Below, piece after piece: positions 51,600 through 61,489 of a stretch of 64,000 nt of DNA. The translations under genes were made by a program, and so were the position numbers. The notes under the pieces are model-generated. The model searched no databases. It worked only from the letters and a program-made list of their open reading frames with translations, and was not told where the DNA came from. Within the stretch, counting starts at the first letter, position 1, and each line of letters starts with the position of its first letter. Source of the DNA: Streptomyces sp. BK340 (lineage in GTDB: Bacteria > Actinomycetota > Actinomycetes > Streptomycetales > Streptomycetaceae); contig NZ_VISR01000015.1 of NCBI RefSeq assembly GCF_007827595.1, forward strand, positions 1 through 64,000, given 5' to 3'.

Positions 51600-51670
51600 G
51601 GTCTTCGGCGGTCCTTAAGTGAGAGGTTTCGTACACAAGAAGAGCCGGCGGGGTCAGTCCGCCCGGCGGG

Positions 51671-51805
51671 TCAGGCCTGCCACTTCCCGGTCAGTCGCGA
51701 GGTCGCTTCGCGCACCACGTCCGCAGGCTTGCAGAAGGAGAAGCGCACGAGACGGTCGGTGTGCGGGTTCTGTGGGCTGTGGCGGAATGCGAGGAGACGG
51801 GTGCT
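51671..51805 (-). pseudogene. C-terminal relic of a PLP-dependent aminotransferase
   Basis: The - strand reads DRLVRFSFCKPADVVREATS, then RLTGKWQA and a stop at 51671. HLVRFxFCKxxxVLxEAxxRL is the C-terminus of class I/II aminotransferases (KAT/DapC type). Only about 40 recognisable residues remain; the upstream frame has no further family sequence before the FAD monooxygenase stop at 51867. It marks a truncated core gene at the border of the next cluster. Confidence 0.7.
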
Positions 51806-51866
51806 CCCGCGGGCGGGCGCGCGTGTGCCCACCCGCGGGTCGGCCACCGGCGGACATGGGGTGTGG

Positions 51867-53042
51867 TCAGCCCAGTGGGGGCCAGGTGAGGACCGCTTCG
51901 TTCTGACTGGTGAGCTTGGACAGCGGTGCGAACCGAAAGTAGAGGTCGCGCGCCAGGGCGGGAAAGAAGCCCTCCAGCTGCTCGGTCTCGCTCAGCGCAC
52001 GGGCCGCGGCGACCAGCGCCTCCGTCCGCGGCCTGCGCTCGTCCTCGTAGCCGCGCAGCGCCGCGACCGGGTCCGCTGTCGCGCGCAGGTGCTGGGCGAG
52101 GACGACGGCGTCCTCGATGGCCAGCGCCGCCCCCTGGCCCAGACTCACCAGCATCGGGTGGGCCGCGTCGCCGAGCAGGGTCGTGCGTCCGGTGCCCCAC
52201 CGCTGGAGGAACGGGCGGTCCTGGGCGGTGATGCGGACGATCGATTCCTCGGGGGTGGTACGGATCGCCTCCCGCACCTCGTCGGCCCAGCCCGCGAAGA
52301 GGCCCGCGAGCCCTTCCTTGCCGCGCCGCAGGTGTCCGGAGGCGCCCGGGGGCACATTCTTCGTCGCCCACCAGTAGGCGCGGCCACGGCCGATGTCAGC
52401 GAGGCCGAAGCGCTGCCCACGCCCCCAGTAGTGCGCTGCGTAGCCCTTGCTCATCTGCGGGTGTGTGAAGGGCACCGTGGCCAGCCAGCACGCGTAGTTG
52501 CCGGGCCGCGGTTCGTCGGCGCCCGCCACCTGCCTGCGAATCGCCGAGTTGAAGCCGTCCGCCCCGATCAGGAAGTCGCCCGAGGCGGTCCTGCCGTCCT
52601 CGAAGGTGACCTCGACCCCGTCCTCGCCGCTGACGAACTCAGCCGCCGCGGCACCGAATTCGATGACGCTCTCGTCTCCGAGCGCGTCCAGCAGCGTCTG
52701 CTGGAGGTCGGCCCTGTGTACGGCGTAGTTCGAGGCCCCCAGCCGGTCCGAGACCTCACGGAACGGAAGGGCCCTGATCGGATGGCCGCGCCGGGTGAGG
52801 AACTTGAGCTCGTCGAAGACCTCGCCGCGCTTGTCGAGCCCCGGGGCGATGTCGATGTCGAGGGTGCGCAGCGCCAGGACGGCGTTGCACATCAACGACA
52901 CCGCCGTGGTGCCCGGGCGCAGCTCGGGAGCCCGCTCGAAGACCTGCACCTCGACGCCTGCGCGGCGCAGTGCCGCGGCTGCTGCGAGGCCGCCGATGCC
53001 CGCTCCGATGACGAGGGCCTTGCGCGGGGGGTGCTGCGTCAT
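51867..53042 (-). CDS. FAD-dependent aromatic-ring monooxygenase
   Basis: 391 residues, class A flavoprotein oxygenase (salicylate hydroxylase/PHBH type). The GxGxxG is ALVIGAGIGGLAAAAALRRAG near the start, the DG motif is LIGADGFNSAIRRQ, and the second FAD motif is TLLGDAAHPMLVSLGQGAALAIEDA. It hydroxylates or epoxidises an aromatic or conjugated substrate. Its ATG overlaps the NRPS stop, so it probably modifies the NRPS product or one of its building blocks. Not closely similar in motif detail to the kynurenine-monooxygenase-like protein at 471-1850. Confidence 0.87.
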   Translation of the reverse strand: MTQHPPRKALVIGAGIGGLAAAAALRRAGVEVQVFERAPELRPGTTAVSLMCNAVLALRTLDIDIAPGLDKRGEVFDELKFLTRRGHPIRALPFREVSDRLGASNYAVHRADLQQTLLDALGDESVIEFGAAAAEFVSGEDGVEVTFEDGRTASGDFLIGADGFNSAIRRQVAGADEPRPGNYACWLATVPFTHPQMSKGYAAHYWGRGQRFGLADIGRGRAYWWATKNVPPGASGHLRRGKEGLAGLFAGWADEVREAIRTTPEESIVRITAQDRPFLQRWGTGRTTLLGDAAHPMLVSLGQGAALAIEDAVVLAQHLRATADPVAALRGYEDERRPRTEALVAAARALSETEQLEGFFPALARDLYFRFAPLSKLTSQNEAVLTWPPLG

Positions 53043-56000
53043 TTCCCACTCCTCTTCGACGGCCGGCGGCCCGGTTGGCCGGCCATGACCATCTGTGCCA
53101 CCTTCTCGGCCACGACGTTCACGTGCGGTTCCTCCAGGAGCACCAAGTGGTCACCGGGGACGTCGACCACCTGGAGCCGTCCCGTGGTCAGGTCGCCCCA
53201 GCCGTTGGTGGGGTCCGTGTGCAGGCTCTGCGCGGCCCCGTGCATCGGCTGGAGGATCTCCGGCAGTTCCGAGGTCGCACGGAGCAGCACCACGTCCCCG
53301 TCGCCCGGTTCGGGCTGGTAGGTGAGGATCGCCCGCCAGTGCGCCTTGAACATCTCGAACAGGCGGCGCACGGCGGTGCGTGAGCTGCCCGCGGGCAGGA
53401 CGCCCGCCTGTGTGGCGTGTCCGACGATGAAGTCGAACTTCGCCTCCTCCTCCAGGCCGTCCGGCAGCGAGACCACCGGTGCGGTGCCACCGCGCTCCAT
53501 CCACAGCAGCTCCCAGAAGAACCACTCCAGCAGCGAGTGGTCGGCGACGTCGGGCCGCTCGCCCTGCTTGACGGCGATCGGGTCGATCAGCACGGTGCCG
53601 TGCAGGGCGTCCGGGTCACTGCGCCGCAGCTGTCGCGCCATCTCGAAGGCAATGAAGCCGCCGAAGGACCACCCTCCGATCACGTAGGGCCCTTCGGGGC
53701 GTACGCGCCGCACGGCTTCCAGGTAGCCCGCCGCCATCTCGGGGATTGAGCCGAGGGGCTCGGTGCCCGCCACGGTCCCCGACGCCTGGAGCGCGTAGAC
53801 CGGCTGGTCCTGCGGCAGGTGACGGGCGAGGCGTACGTAGCACAGCACATGGCCGCCCAGCGGGTGGACCAGGAACAGCGGCGGCTTGTCGCCCTCGGTG
53901 CGGATCGGCACGACCGGGTCGAACCGGGCCGCGGAGCCGCTGCCCCGCAGGTGCTGTGCCAGACCGGCGACGGTCGGGGCGGCGACGAACGCGGAGAGCG
54001 GGACGTTGACGCCGTAGCGCTTCTCGATCGTCATCACCAGCCGCATCGCGGTCAGTGAGGTGCCCCCGATGTCGAAGAAATTGTCCCGCACGCCCACCGC
54101 GGGCAGTTCCAGCAGTTCCGCCAGGATGCCCACCAGTGCCTTCTCGTGCTCGTCGGCGGGCGGGACGGCGTCCGACGACGGCGCGGCCAGCGGAATGCGG
54201 CGCAGCAGCGCGTCGTCCCGCTTGCCGCTGGGCGTCAGGGGCAGGCTCTCCAGCCACTCCAGGTGCGAGGGCATCATGTAGTCCGGCAGCACCGCGCGCA
54301 GTCGGCTGCGCACCCCATCCAGGTCCACGACGTCGGCGTCGCCGACGAGGAACGCCGCGAGGAACGCGTCGCCGCCCTCCCGGCGCCGCGCCACCACCGC
54401 CACCTCTCGGATACCGGACGCCGACTGCTCCTCGGCGAGCTTGGCGATCGCGAGTTCCACCTCGGCCGGCTCGACCCGGAAGCCACGCACCTTCACCTGG
54501 GAGTCGGCGCGGCCCAGCCATGCGACGTTGCCGTCGGGCATGACCCTGGCCAGGTCGCCCGTACGGTACAGACGGGCGCCCGGCTCACCGGACGGGTCCG
54601 GTACGAACCGCTGCTCGGTCAGGTCGGGGCGATTGCGGTAGCCGTGGGCCAGGCACACCCCTCCGACGTAGATCTCGCCTTTCGCGCCCGGCGGCACCGG
54701 CCGCATCAGGCCGTCGAGCAGGTGCAACTCGATGCCGTCCACCGGCACGCCGACGGGCGGCAGGTCGGGGAAGAGGGCCGGGTCGCCGGTCATCGTGTGA
54801 TGGGTCAGCAGGTGGGTCTCGGTGGGCCCGTACTGGTTCTCCAGGACCGTGTCCGGCCGCGCCGCACAGAGCCGGCGGATCTCGTCGGTGATCCTCAGCT
54901 GCTCTCCGGAGGAGATGATCACCCGCAGGGCAGCGGGGCGGATGCCCAGCGCCTGGGACGTCTCTGCGAGCTGCTGAAGCGCGACGTAGGGCATGAAGAC
55001 CCGCTCCACCTCCTCGCGGTCCAGAAGCCGCAGCAGGGCCGGCATGTCCTTCCGCTCGTCCTCGGCGAGCAGCTGCAGGGTGCCGCCGCCGCACAGCGTG
55101 GAGTAGATCTCCTGGAACGCCACGTCGAAGCTCAGGGGGGCGAACTGGAGGGTCTTGCCGCCCGCCGCACCGCTGGCGGAGGGCACCTGCCAGCGCATGT
55201 AGTTGGCGAGCACCCGGTGCGGGAGTTCGACGCCCTTGGGCTCGCCGCTGGACCCGGAGGTGAACAGTAGGTAGGCGACGGTCTCGCCGGTGATCTCCGG
55301 CAACTCCGCAGAGCCACCGGGGTCCGGTTCGGCCGCGAGCAACCCGTCCACGTACAGCAGCCGGGAGAAGCCGTCGAAGAGCGATGCGTGTGCCTCGTTG
55401 GTAACGATCCACAGCGGATCGGACTGGGCGATCATCATCGCAAGCCGGGCCCGCGGGTAGCTGACGTCGAACGGCACGCAGGTGGCTCCGGCCTTCCCCA
55501 CGCCCAGGACGGTCGCCAGGGTCTCGGGCGAGCGGTCCATGGCGATGCCGATGGTGGAACCGGTGCGCACTCCGGCGCCGATGAGGCCGTGGGCTATCCG
55601 GTTCGCGGCCGCGTCGAGCTGGGCGTACGTCCAGCTGCGCGCACCGCAGCTGACGGCCACCGCGTCGGGCGTACGGGCGACGTGCTCGCCGATCAGCCGG
55701 ATGACGTCCGCGGGCGCCTCCCCCGCGAGCTGCGCGGTGGGTACGCGCCCGCCGCCCAGGAAGGCGAAGTCCACGTCCTCTTCGGGTTGCTCGGTGATCC
55801 GCCGGAGGATGGCGACGTACGTCTGTCCGATGCTCTCGATCTGGGAGCGAGAGAAGGTGCGTCCGTCGCAGTCCATACGCAGCCACAGGCGCTCGTCCAC
55901 CGGGTCGACCACGGCGTTGACCAGGAGTTTGAAGTTCGTCTCCTCCCAGGTCCTGAACTCGGTCAGCTCCATGCCGGTGCCCTCGAAGAGCGAGGTGAGC

Positions 56001-59000
56001 ACGTGCGGGTGGACGTAGTTGAAGGCCGTGTCGAAGATGATGTCCCCGCCACGGTCCTCCTGGATGGCGCTGAGCGGGTAGCGCCGGTGGGGATGGCTCT
56101 CCCGCTCCTGTGCGTACACCTCGCGCGCCGAGTCCAGCCAGGAACGCGGCTGGGCGTCCAGGCGCAGCGGCAGCGTCTGCAGGAACAGCCCGGTGATCCG
56201 TTCGGCGTCGGCCTGCTCCGGCCGTCCGCCGGTGACCAGGCCGGTGGTGATGTCCCGTAGGCCGGAGAACAGCCGCAGCGTCAGGCAGTGCGCTGCGAGC
56301 AGCAGGGACTTGACCGGCAGGTCGTGGGTGCGCGCCAGGCGGCCCACCCGGTCGGCCAGGCCGTCCGGCAGCTCCACCTGGTGCACGATGAGACCCGTGT
56401 CGCCCGCGGCCTCGTACGGCCGCAGGCCGTCGATCTGGGCCAGTTCGGCGCCGTCGAGCAGCCGCTGCCAGTACTGCTTGCTCTCCTCGGAGGCAAGGGC
56501 CCGGCGCTCCTCGCGTACGTACAGGGCCGGCGAGGGCAGCTCCTGCGCCGGGACGGCGGCGACGGGCTGTCCGGCGTGGTGGAGGAAGTCCTGGAGCAGT
56601 TCGCGCACCAGCGTGGCCACGCTCCAGCCGTCGAGGATCGCGTGGTGGAAGCTGAACACCAGCTCCAGGCGGTCGCGCAGGACGTGCATGCGGAACAGGT
56701 ACAGCGGCGGCCGGTCCAGGCGGTACTCGTGGTAGCGCCGTTCCTGGACGTGCCGGTCCACCTCGTCCTGCGCCTCCTGCTCGCCGCGGCCGCGCAGGTC
56801 CACGATCTGCAGTCCGCCGTCGGCCTGCCGGTGCACCAGCTGGAGCGGCTCGGAGTAGCCGCCGAGGTCGAAGGCGGAGCGCAGCACCGGATGGCGCCGT
56901 ACCAGGCCGTCGAAGGCGCGGCGCAGCGCCTGCTCGTCCCACGGCGACTTCAGCGAGTAGCGGAAGACGTCGTGGTAGACGGCCGACCTCTCGTGCTCCC
57001 GGCTGTGGTAGAGCAGGCCCAGGTGCAGCCGGGTGGCCGGGTAGGCGTCCGCCAGGCCGGTGAGCCGTGCCCGGTCAACGCCCGGGACCAGGGCGAACGG
57101 TGCCAGCGGTGCGTCCTCTTCCTCCCGCGGCGCGGTCGTCGCGGCCGCCGCGAGCGCGGCGACGGTGGGGTTGCGGACCATGTCGGCCAGGGTGAAGTGG
57201 ACCCCTGCACGCCGTGCCTCCGCCTGGATGCGGAGCATCTGGATCGAGTCCCCGCCCAGGGAGTAGTAGTCCTGGTCGACGCCGACCGCGTCGGTTCCCA
57301 GTACGGCCGCCCAGGCCGCCGCGAGCTTCGCCTCGGTCTCGTTGGACGGCGCCTGCGCGCCGGATTCCGTCTCCACCCTGGGAGCGGGCAGCCGCCGCCG
57401 GTCGGCCTTGCCGTTCGCGGTCAGCGGTATCCGGTCGATCCGCACGAAGTACGCCGGGATCATGAACTCCGGCAGAGAGCCCAGGAGCTGGGCCCGCAGG
57501 CTGGCCGCCCCCACCTCCTCGTCCGCCACGTAGTAGCCCACCAGGTGCACGCCGCGGCCGGGCGCGGTCCGGTCCACCACAAGGGCGTCCCGCACGCCCG
57601 GGCAGGCCGCCAGGCGGTTGCCCACCTCGCCCAGCTCCACGCGGTTGCCACGGATCTTGACCTGGTCGTCCAGCCGCCCCAGGTACTCCAGGGTGCCGTC
57701 CGCCAGCCACCGCGCCCTGTCGCCGGTCCGGTACATGCGCCCGCCCGGCGCGAACGGGTCCGGCACGAACGCCGCGGCGTCCAGCTCGGGCCGGTCCAGG
57801 TAGCCGCGCGCCACGCCCACGCCCGCGATGCACAGCTCACCGGCGACGCCGGCGGGCTGAACGTCCCCGTGCGGCCCGACCACGTACAGCCGGATGTTGT
57901 CGATCGGCCGCCCGATCGGCACCCGGCGCACCTCCCCGTCCGTTCCGCCGGGGCAGTCGTAGTACGTGACGTCGACCGTGGCCTCGGTGGGACCGTAGAG
58001 GTTGACCAGCCGGGGAGCCGTGGCACCGGCGGCCGCGAACACCCGGTTGAAGCGGTTTACATGAGCGGGTGTCAGCGCCTCACCGCTGCAGAACACCTGG
58101 CGCAGGGATGCCGCGTCCGCCACCCGGGCCGGGTCCTCCTCGACCAGGTCGAGGAAGGGACCGAGCATCGACGGCACGAAGTGGGCCACGCTCACCCGGT
58201 GTGCCCGTACGGTGCGCAGGATGGCTTCGGGGTCGCGCTCCCCCCGGGGCGGCAACAGCGCGAGGCCGGCCCCGGTGAGCGCCCACCAGAACAGCTCCCA
58301 CACCGACACGTCGAAGGTCGCCGGCGTCTTCTGCAGCAGGACGTCCTCCTCGCCGACCGGGTAGCGGCGTTGCATCCACTCCAGCCGGTTCACCACGGAG
58401 CGGTGCTCGATCTGCACGCCCTTGGGTCGCCCGGTGGACCCGGAGGTGTAGATCACGTACGCGAGGTCCTGCGGTCCGCCCAGCGGGACGGGTGCGGCGG
58501 GCGCGGTGGACGCCGCGGCCTCCAGGCGCCGTACGGGCACGGCGTCGCCCACCAGGGCGGTGGGCACGGTGCTGCCCAGCAGCACAGCTGCCACCTTGCT
58601 GTCCGTCAGGACGAACCGGATCCGCTCCTCGGGGTGGCCCGGGTCGACGGGGACGTAGGCGGCGCCTGCCTTGAGGACGCCCAGGACCGCTGCGACGAGG
58701 TGCGGGCCTCGCTCGGCCACCACGGCGACCCGGTCACCCGTCCGCACGCCGTCCTCGCGCAGCTGGTGCGCAATGTGGTTGGCCCAGCCGTCGAGGCGAG
58801 CGAAGGTCAGCGACTGTGCGGGGGCGTCGCTGACGACGGCCACCCGGTCGGGCGTCCGTGCCGCCTGCTGCTCGAAGAGCGCGTGGACGGTGGCGCCCTC
58901 GGTGAAGGCATGCACCGGCCCGCTGCCGGTCGCGAGCAGGGCGGCCCGCTCCGCCTCGCCGATCATGGGGATCTGCGACAGCGGCAGGTCCGCCCCCGCG

Positions 59001-60253
59001 AGCGCGCCCTTGAGGATCGCCTCTATGTGGGTGGCCACCGACTCCACGGGAAAGTCCGCGTCGAACACGTCCAGGGCGTAGTCCATGTCGACCAGGACGT
59101 CGCCAACGTCGTCCAGTTCGTTGACGACCACGGCCAGCACGTCGTCGTCGTGGGCACGCGCCTGCACGACGGTCTCGTACGCCACGCCCTGGACGTCCGG
59201 CGGACTGGGCCAGCGCAGATAGGCGATGGTGGTGTCGAACAGGCGCTTGGGGCCGCTCTCCTGGAGCGGTACACAGCGCAGCAGGTCGCCCAGGGAGAAG
59301 CGTTCGTGGGGCTTGAGCGCCCGGGTCGAGGCCTGTACCTCGGCGACGAGCGTGCTCATCGTGCGGTCCCCGCCGGCCGCCACCCGCAGCGGCAGCGTGT
59401 TCGCGAAGTGGCCGACGGTCTGCTTCTGCAGGGCCGTGGGCCGGTTCAGCAGCGGTACGCCCAGGACGACCTCGTCGCTGCCGTGGATCCGGGAGAGGTA
59501 GACGGCGAAGGCACTGGCGACGAACGCGAAGACCGAATGACCGCGTTCCCGGATGCCCTCGATGACAGCCCGCTCGATCAGGAAGCTGTGGCGGGCGCTC
59601 CGCCGGGAGCCGGCCGGCGCGGCACGGCGGAAGAAGGCCGGGGCGACACCCGCCAACTGCTCCTGGAAGAACCGGCGGTCCCGCTCGTGGTCGTCCGAAC
59701 CCTGGTAGCGGCGCTCCTCCTCGACGAAGTCCAGGTACGACGGTGCGGGCCCGCCGCCGAACCGCCCGGTCCGCCGCACCTGGTCGTACTCGGCGCGGAC
59801 CTGGGACATGAACAGGTTCAGCCCCCAGGCGTCGGCGACGATGTGATGCACCTTGACGTAGGCGTGGACGACATCCTCGCGCTCCTTGAGGACCGCGATC
59901 TCGAACAGCCGGCGGCGCTGCGCCTCGAAGGGGACGTCGAACGCGTCCTTGATCCACGTCTCGCAGGCCGCACGTGGTTCGTCGGCCCCGGAGAGGTCGA
60001 TCGTCGGGATGTCGAACGTCTCGTGTTCGGCCCACTGGCGCGGGGTTCCGTCCTCCGGGACGATCCGGAGCTGGAACGCGTCATTGCGGTCGGCCGCACG
60101 ACGCAGGCACTCCTTGAGCAGGTCGATGTCGACGTCACCGGTGAACCGGTCGGCGATGAAGCAGTTGAACTGCGGGAGATCCGGAAAGAGGGAGTTCGCC
60201 GCCCAGATGTCCTGCTGATAGGCCGTGAGAGAGGTACGCCCCCGTGTATGCAC
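53039..60253 (-). CDS. Two-module non-ribosomal peptide synthetase, C-A(Ser)-PCP-C-A-PCP-TE
   Basis: 2404 residues. C1 is at about 6-430 (VHHIVADAWG at 135-144), A1 at 455-955, PCP1 at 965-1035 (Ser1003), C2 at 1075-1490 (FHHAILDGW at 1202-1210), A2 at 1520-2020, PCP2 at 2035-2105 (Ser2066) and TE at 2120-2390 (GWSFGG, Ser2196; His2369). The A1 pocket code is D-V-W-H-F-S-L-V-D-K, the serine code of EntF. A2 reads D-V-Q-F-I-S-Q-L-L-K, similar at the start to proline-type domains but divergent at the end. There is no epimerisation domain. A leading C domain means an acyl or aryl starter is received in trans; the TE releases the dipeptide product, possibly as a macrocycle. GTG start with GGAG five bases upstream. 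Confidence 0.93.
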   Translation of the reverse strand: MHTRGRTSLTAYQQDIWAANSLFPDLPQFNCFIADRFTGDVDIDLLKECLRRAADRNDAFQLRIVPEDGTPRQWAEHETFDIPTIDLSGADEPRAACETWIKDAFDVPFEAQRRRLFEIAVLKEREDVVHAYVKVHHIVADAWGLNLFMSQVRAEYDQVRRTGRFGGGPAPSYLDFVEEERRYQGSDDHERDRRFFQEQLAGVAPAFFRRAAPAGSRRSARHSFLIERAVIEGIRERGHSVFAFVASAFAVYLSRIHGSDEVVLGVPLLNRPTALQKQTVGHFANTLPLRVAAGGDRTMSTLVAEVQASTRALKPHERFSLGDLLRCVPLQESGPKRLFDTTIAYLRWPSPPDVQGVAYETVVQARAHDDDVLAVVVNELDDVGDVLVDMDYALDVFDADFPVESVATHIEAILKGALAGADLPLSQIPMIGEAERAALLATGSGPVHAFTEGATVHALFEQQAARTPDRVAVVSDAPAQSLTFARLDGWANHIAHQLREDGVRTGDRVAVVAERGPHLVAAVLGVLKAGAAYVPVDPGHPEERIRFVLTDSKVAAVLLGSTVPTALVGDAVPVRRLEAAASTAPAAPVPLGGPQDLAYVIYTSGSTGRPKGVQIEHRSVVNRLEWMQRRYPVGEEDVLLQKTPATFDVSVWELFWWALTGAGLALLPPRGERDPEAILRTVRAHRVSVAHFVPSMLGPFLDLVEEDPARVADAASLRQVFCSGEALTPAHVNRFNRVFAAAGATAPRLVNLYGPTEATVDVTYYDCPGGTDGEVRRVPIGRPIDNIRLYVVGPHGDVQPAGVAGELCIAGVGVARGYLDRPELDAAAFVPDPFAPGGRMYRTGDRARWLADGTLEYLGRLDDQVKIRGNRVELGEVGNRLAACPGVRDALVVDRTAPGRGVHLVGYYVADEEVGAASLRAQLLGSLPEFMIPAYFVRIDRIPLTANGKADRRRLPAPRVETESGAQAPSNETEAKLAAAWAAVLGTDAVGVDQDYYSLGGDSIQMLRIQAEARRAGVHFTLADMVRNPTVAALAAAATTAPREEEDAPLAPFALVPGVDRARLTGLADAYPATRLHLGLLYHSREHERSAVYHDVFRYSLKSPWDEQALRRAFDGLVRRHPVLRSAFDLGGYSEPLQLVHRQADGGLQIVDLRGRGEQEAQDEVDRHVQERRYHEYRLDRPPLYLFRMHVLRDRLELVFSFHHAILDGWSVATLVRELLQDFLHHAGQPVAAVPAQELPSPALYVREERRALASEESKQYWQRLLDGAELAQIDGLRPYEAAGDTGLIVHQVELPDGLADRVGRLARTHDLPVKSLLLAAHCLTLRLFSGLRDITTGLVTGGRPEQADAERITGLFLQTLPLRLDAQPRSWLDSAREVYAQERESHPHRRYPLSAIQEDRGGDIIFDTAFNYVHPHVLTSLFEGTGMELTEFRTWEETNFKLLVNAVVDPVDERLWLRMDCDGRTFSRSQIESIGQTYVAILRRITEQPEEDVDFAFLGGGRVPTAQLAGEAPADVIRLIGEHVARTPDAVAVSCGARSWTYAQLDAAANRIAHGLIGAGVRTGSTIGIAMDRSPETLATVLGVGKAGATCVPFDVSYPRARLAMMIAQSDPLWIVTNEAHASLFDGFSRLLYVDGLLAAEPDPGGSAELPEITGETVAYLLFTSGSSGEPKGVELPHRVLANYMRWQVPSASGAAGGKTLQFAPLSFDVAFQEIYSTLCGGGTLQLLAEDERKDMPALLRLLDREEVERVFMPYVALQQLAETSQALGIRPAALRVIISSGEQLRITDEIRRLCAARPDTVLENQYGPTETHLLTHHTMTGDPALFPDLPPVGVPVDGIELHLLDGLMRPVPPGAKGEIYVGGVCLAHGYRNRPDLTEQRFVPDPSGEPGARLYRTGDLARVMPDGNVAWLGRADSQVKVRGFRVEPAEVELAIAKLAEEQSASGIREVAVVARRREGGDAFLAAFLVGDADVVDLDGVRSRLRAVLPDYMMPSHLEWLESLPLTPSGKRDDALLRRIPLAAPSSDAVPPADEHEKALVGILAELLELPAVGVRDNFFDIGGTSLTAMRLVMTIEKRYGVNVPLSAFVAAPTVAGLAQHLRGSGSAARFDPVVPIRTEGDKPPLFLVHPLGGHVLCYVRLARHLPQDQPVYALQASGTVAGTEPLGSIPEMAAGYLEAVRRVRPEGPYVIGGWSFGGFIAFEMARQLRRSDPDALHGTVLIDPIAVKQGERPDVADHSLLEWFFWELLWMERGGTAPVVSLPDGLEEEAKFDFIVGHATQAGVLPAGSSRTAVRRLFEMFKAHWRAILTYQPEPGDGDVVLLRATSELPEILQPMHGAAQSLHTDPTNGWGDLTTGRLQVVDVPGDHLVLLEEPHVNVVAEKVAQMVMAGQPGRRPSKRSGK

Positions 60254-60307
60254 GATCGCTCCATTTTGCTCGGCTGCTGCCTTCGATGTCCGGACTGCGC
60301 GACTGCC

Positions 60308-61408
60308 TCAGTGCATGTTCTCCGCGACGATCGTGTTGCCGTGGTACCAGGGGTTTCCGGCCGCCTCGGAAATGAGATTCCGGGACGTGACCTCCCGCGC
60401 CCTCCCGAGATCGAGGGTCAGGTACTGGATGAATTCCAGGGCGGTGAAGTACTGGCGCATGAACGTCGGCTGGTCGAGCTCGATCTCGGTCACGGTGACG
60501 TTCGCGTTCTGCGGGATCGGTGCGGTCAGCAACGACACCAGGTTCTTGCGCTTCGCCCGGGTGTAGTCGTCCTCCTCCGGGTCGGAGAAGATGAGAATGC
60601 TGTGCCTTTGCTCGGGGTTGGTGAGCGTGGCCACCTCGCTGTGGCAGAACTCGTGGAAATAGTTCCGCGTCGCCGGCACCATGGCGATCTCGTTGAAGTG
60701 CATCTTGGCGAGCTTGAGCAGGCTCTCGTGCCATTTGGGCGAGCCGAGCATGATGATGTTGGCGTTCTCGCTCCGGGCCGCGGCATCGGCGGCCAACTCG
60801 CGCAGGACGGGGGTGAAGTCGGTCGCGAGGGTGTCGGCCAGGGCGCGCACCTCGGGTCCGTGGTCGGCGTCGAGCAGTCCGAACTGCAGGAACATGTCGA
60901 CCAGGATCGAGAAGTACTGGCCGACGTGGAACAGCGGGTACTCGCGGTCCGGCTTGCTCAGTGTCCAGCGCGCGATGGACACCCCGTTCTCCTCGCCCAG
61001 CTCGCCGAGCCGGCCGCCGGAGGTGAGCAGCAGCACCCGGTCGTGCATCGGGCGGAGGGCGTGGAAAGCGCGGATCGGCTCGCTTGAGTGGCCGCTGTAC
61101 GAACTCAGGATGATGAGCGTCCGGTCGTCCTCGATCACCGAGCGCGGGATCAGGTACTCGAAGTCGTAGTCGTTGAAGACATGTACTTCGAGGTCGCTGC
61201 GAATCGAGTTGAAGAAGACCCTGATCACATCCGACACGATGGCGGAGCAGCCCATTCCGCTGAACACGATGCGCGTGAACCGGCCGTCCCGCATCTGCTT
61301 CACGAGATCGTCCGAGATCCCGGATATGTCGTACTCGTCGTACTTCTTGAAGCCGGACCGGTACTGCTGCTCCAGGAATTCCTGGTAGCGCTCGAGGCGT
61401 GACCGCAT
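60308..61408 (-). CDS. SIS-domain sugar isomerase-like protein (PGI/PMI-type)
   Basis: 366 residues, two SIS domains. The first has RIVFSGMGCSAIVSDVIR and LIILSSYSGHSSEPIRAF, the sugar-phosphate-binding Ser loop. The second has MHFNEIAMVPATRN and FHEFCHSEVATL, where PGI/PMI enzymes have NENAKVPA and NHNEI; the His/Glu catalytic pair appears present in changed form (HSE). It resembles crenarchaeal/actinobacterial bifunctional phosphoglucose/phosphomannose isomerases. Such an enzyme in an NRPS operon suggests a sugar-phosphate-derived building block, or a diverged activity. GAGGG precedes the ATG. 54 bases before the NRPS GTG, 81 after the dehydrogenase. Confidence 0.82.
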   Translation of the reverse strand: MRSRLERYQEFLEQQYRSGFKKYDEYDISGISDDLVKQMRDGRFTRIVFSGMGCSAIVSDVIRVFFNSIRSDLEVHVFNDYDFEYLIPRSVIEDDRTLIILSSYSGHSSEPIRAFHALRPMHDRVLLLTSGGRLGELGEENGVSIARWTLSKPDREYPLFHVGQYFSILVDMFLQFGLLDADHGPEVRALADTLATDFTPVLRELAADAAARSENANIIMLGSPKWHESLLKLAKMHFNEIAMVPATRNYFHEFCHSEVATLTNPEQRHSILIFSDPEEDDYTRAKRKNLVSLLTAPIPQNANVTVTEIELDQPTFMRQYFTALEFIQYLTLDLGRAREVTSRNLISEAAGNPWYHGNTIVAENMH

Positions 61409-61489
61409 GACTTTTTCCCTCTTTCCTGAATAGCTCGTGATGTCAGAAGGTGCTGACGATTCGCGATCTTCCGGAGTTCGCCGACCCCT

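Noticed and set aside
56288..61087. 1599-residue + strand frame opposite the NRPS and SIS genes
   Set aside because: Shadow frame crossing gene boundaries; the translation has no domain features, whereas the - strand shows complete NRPS motifs.
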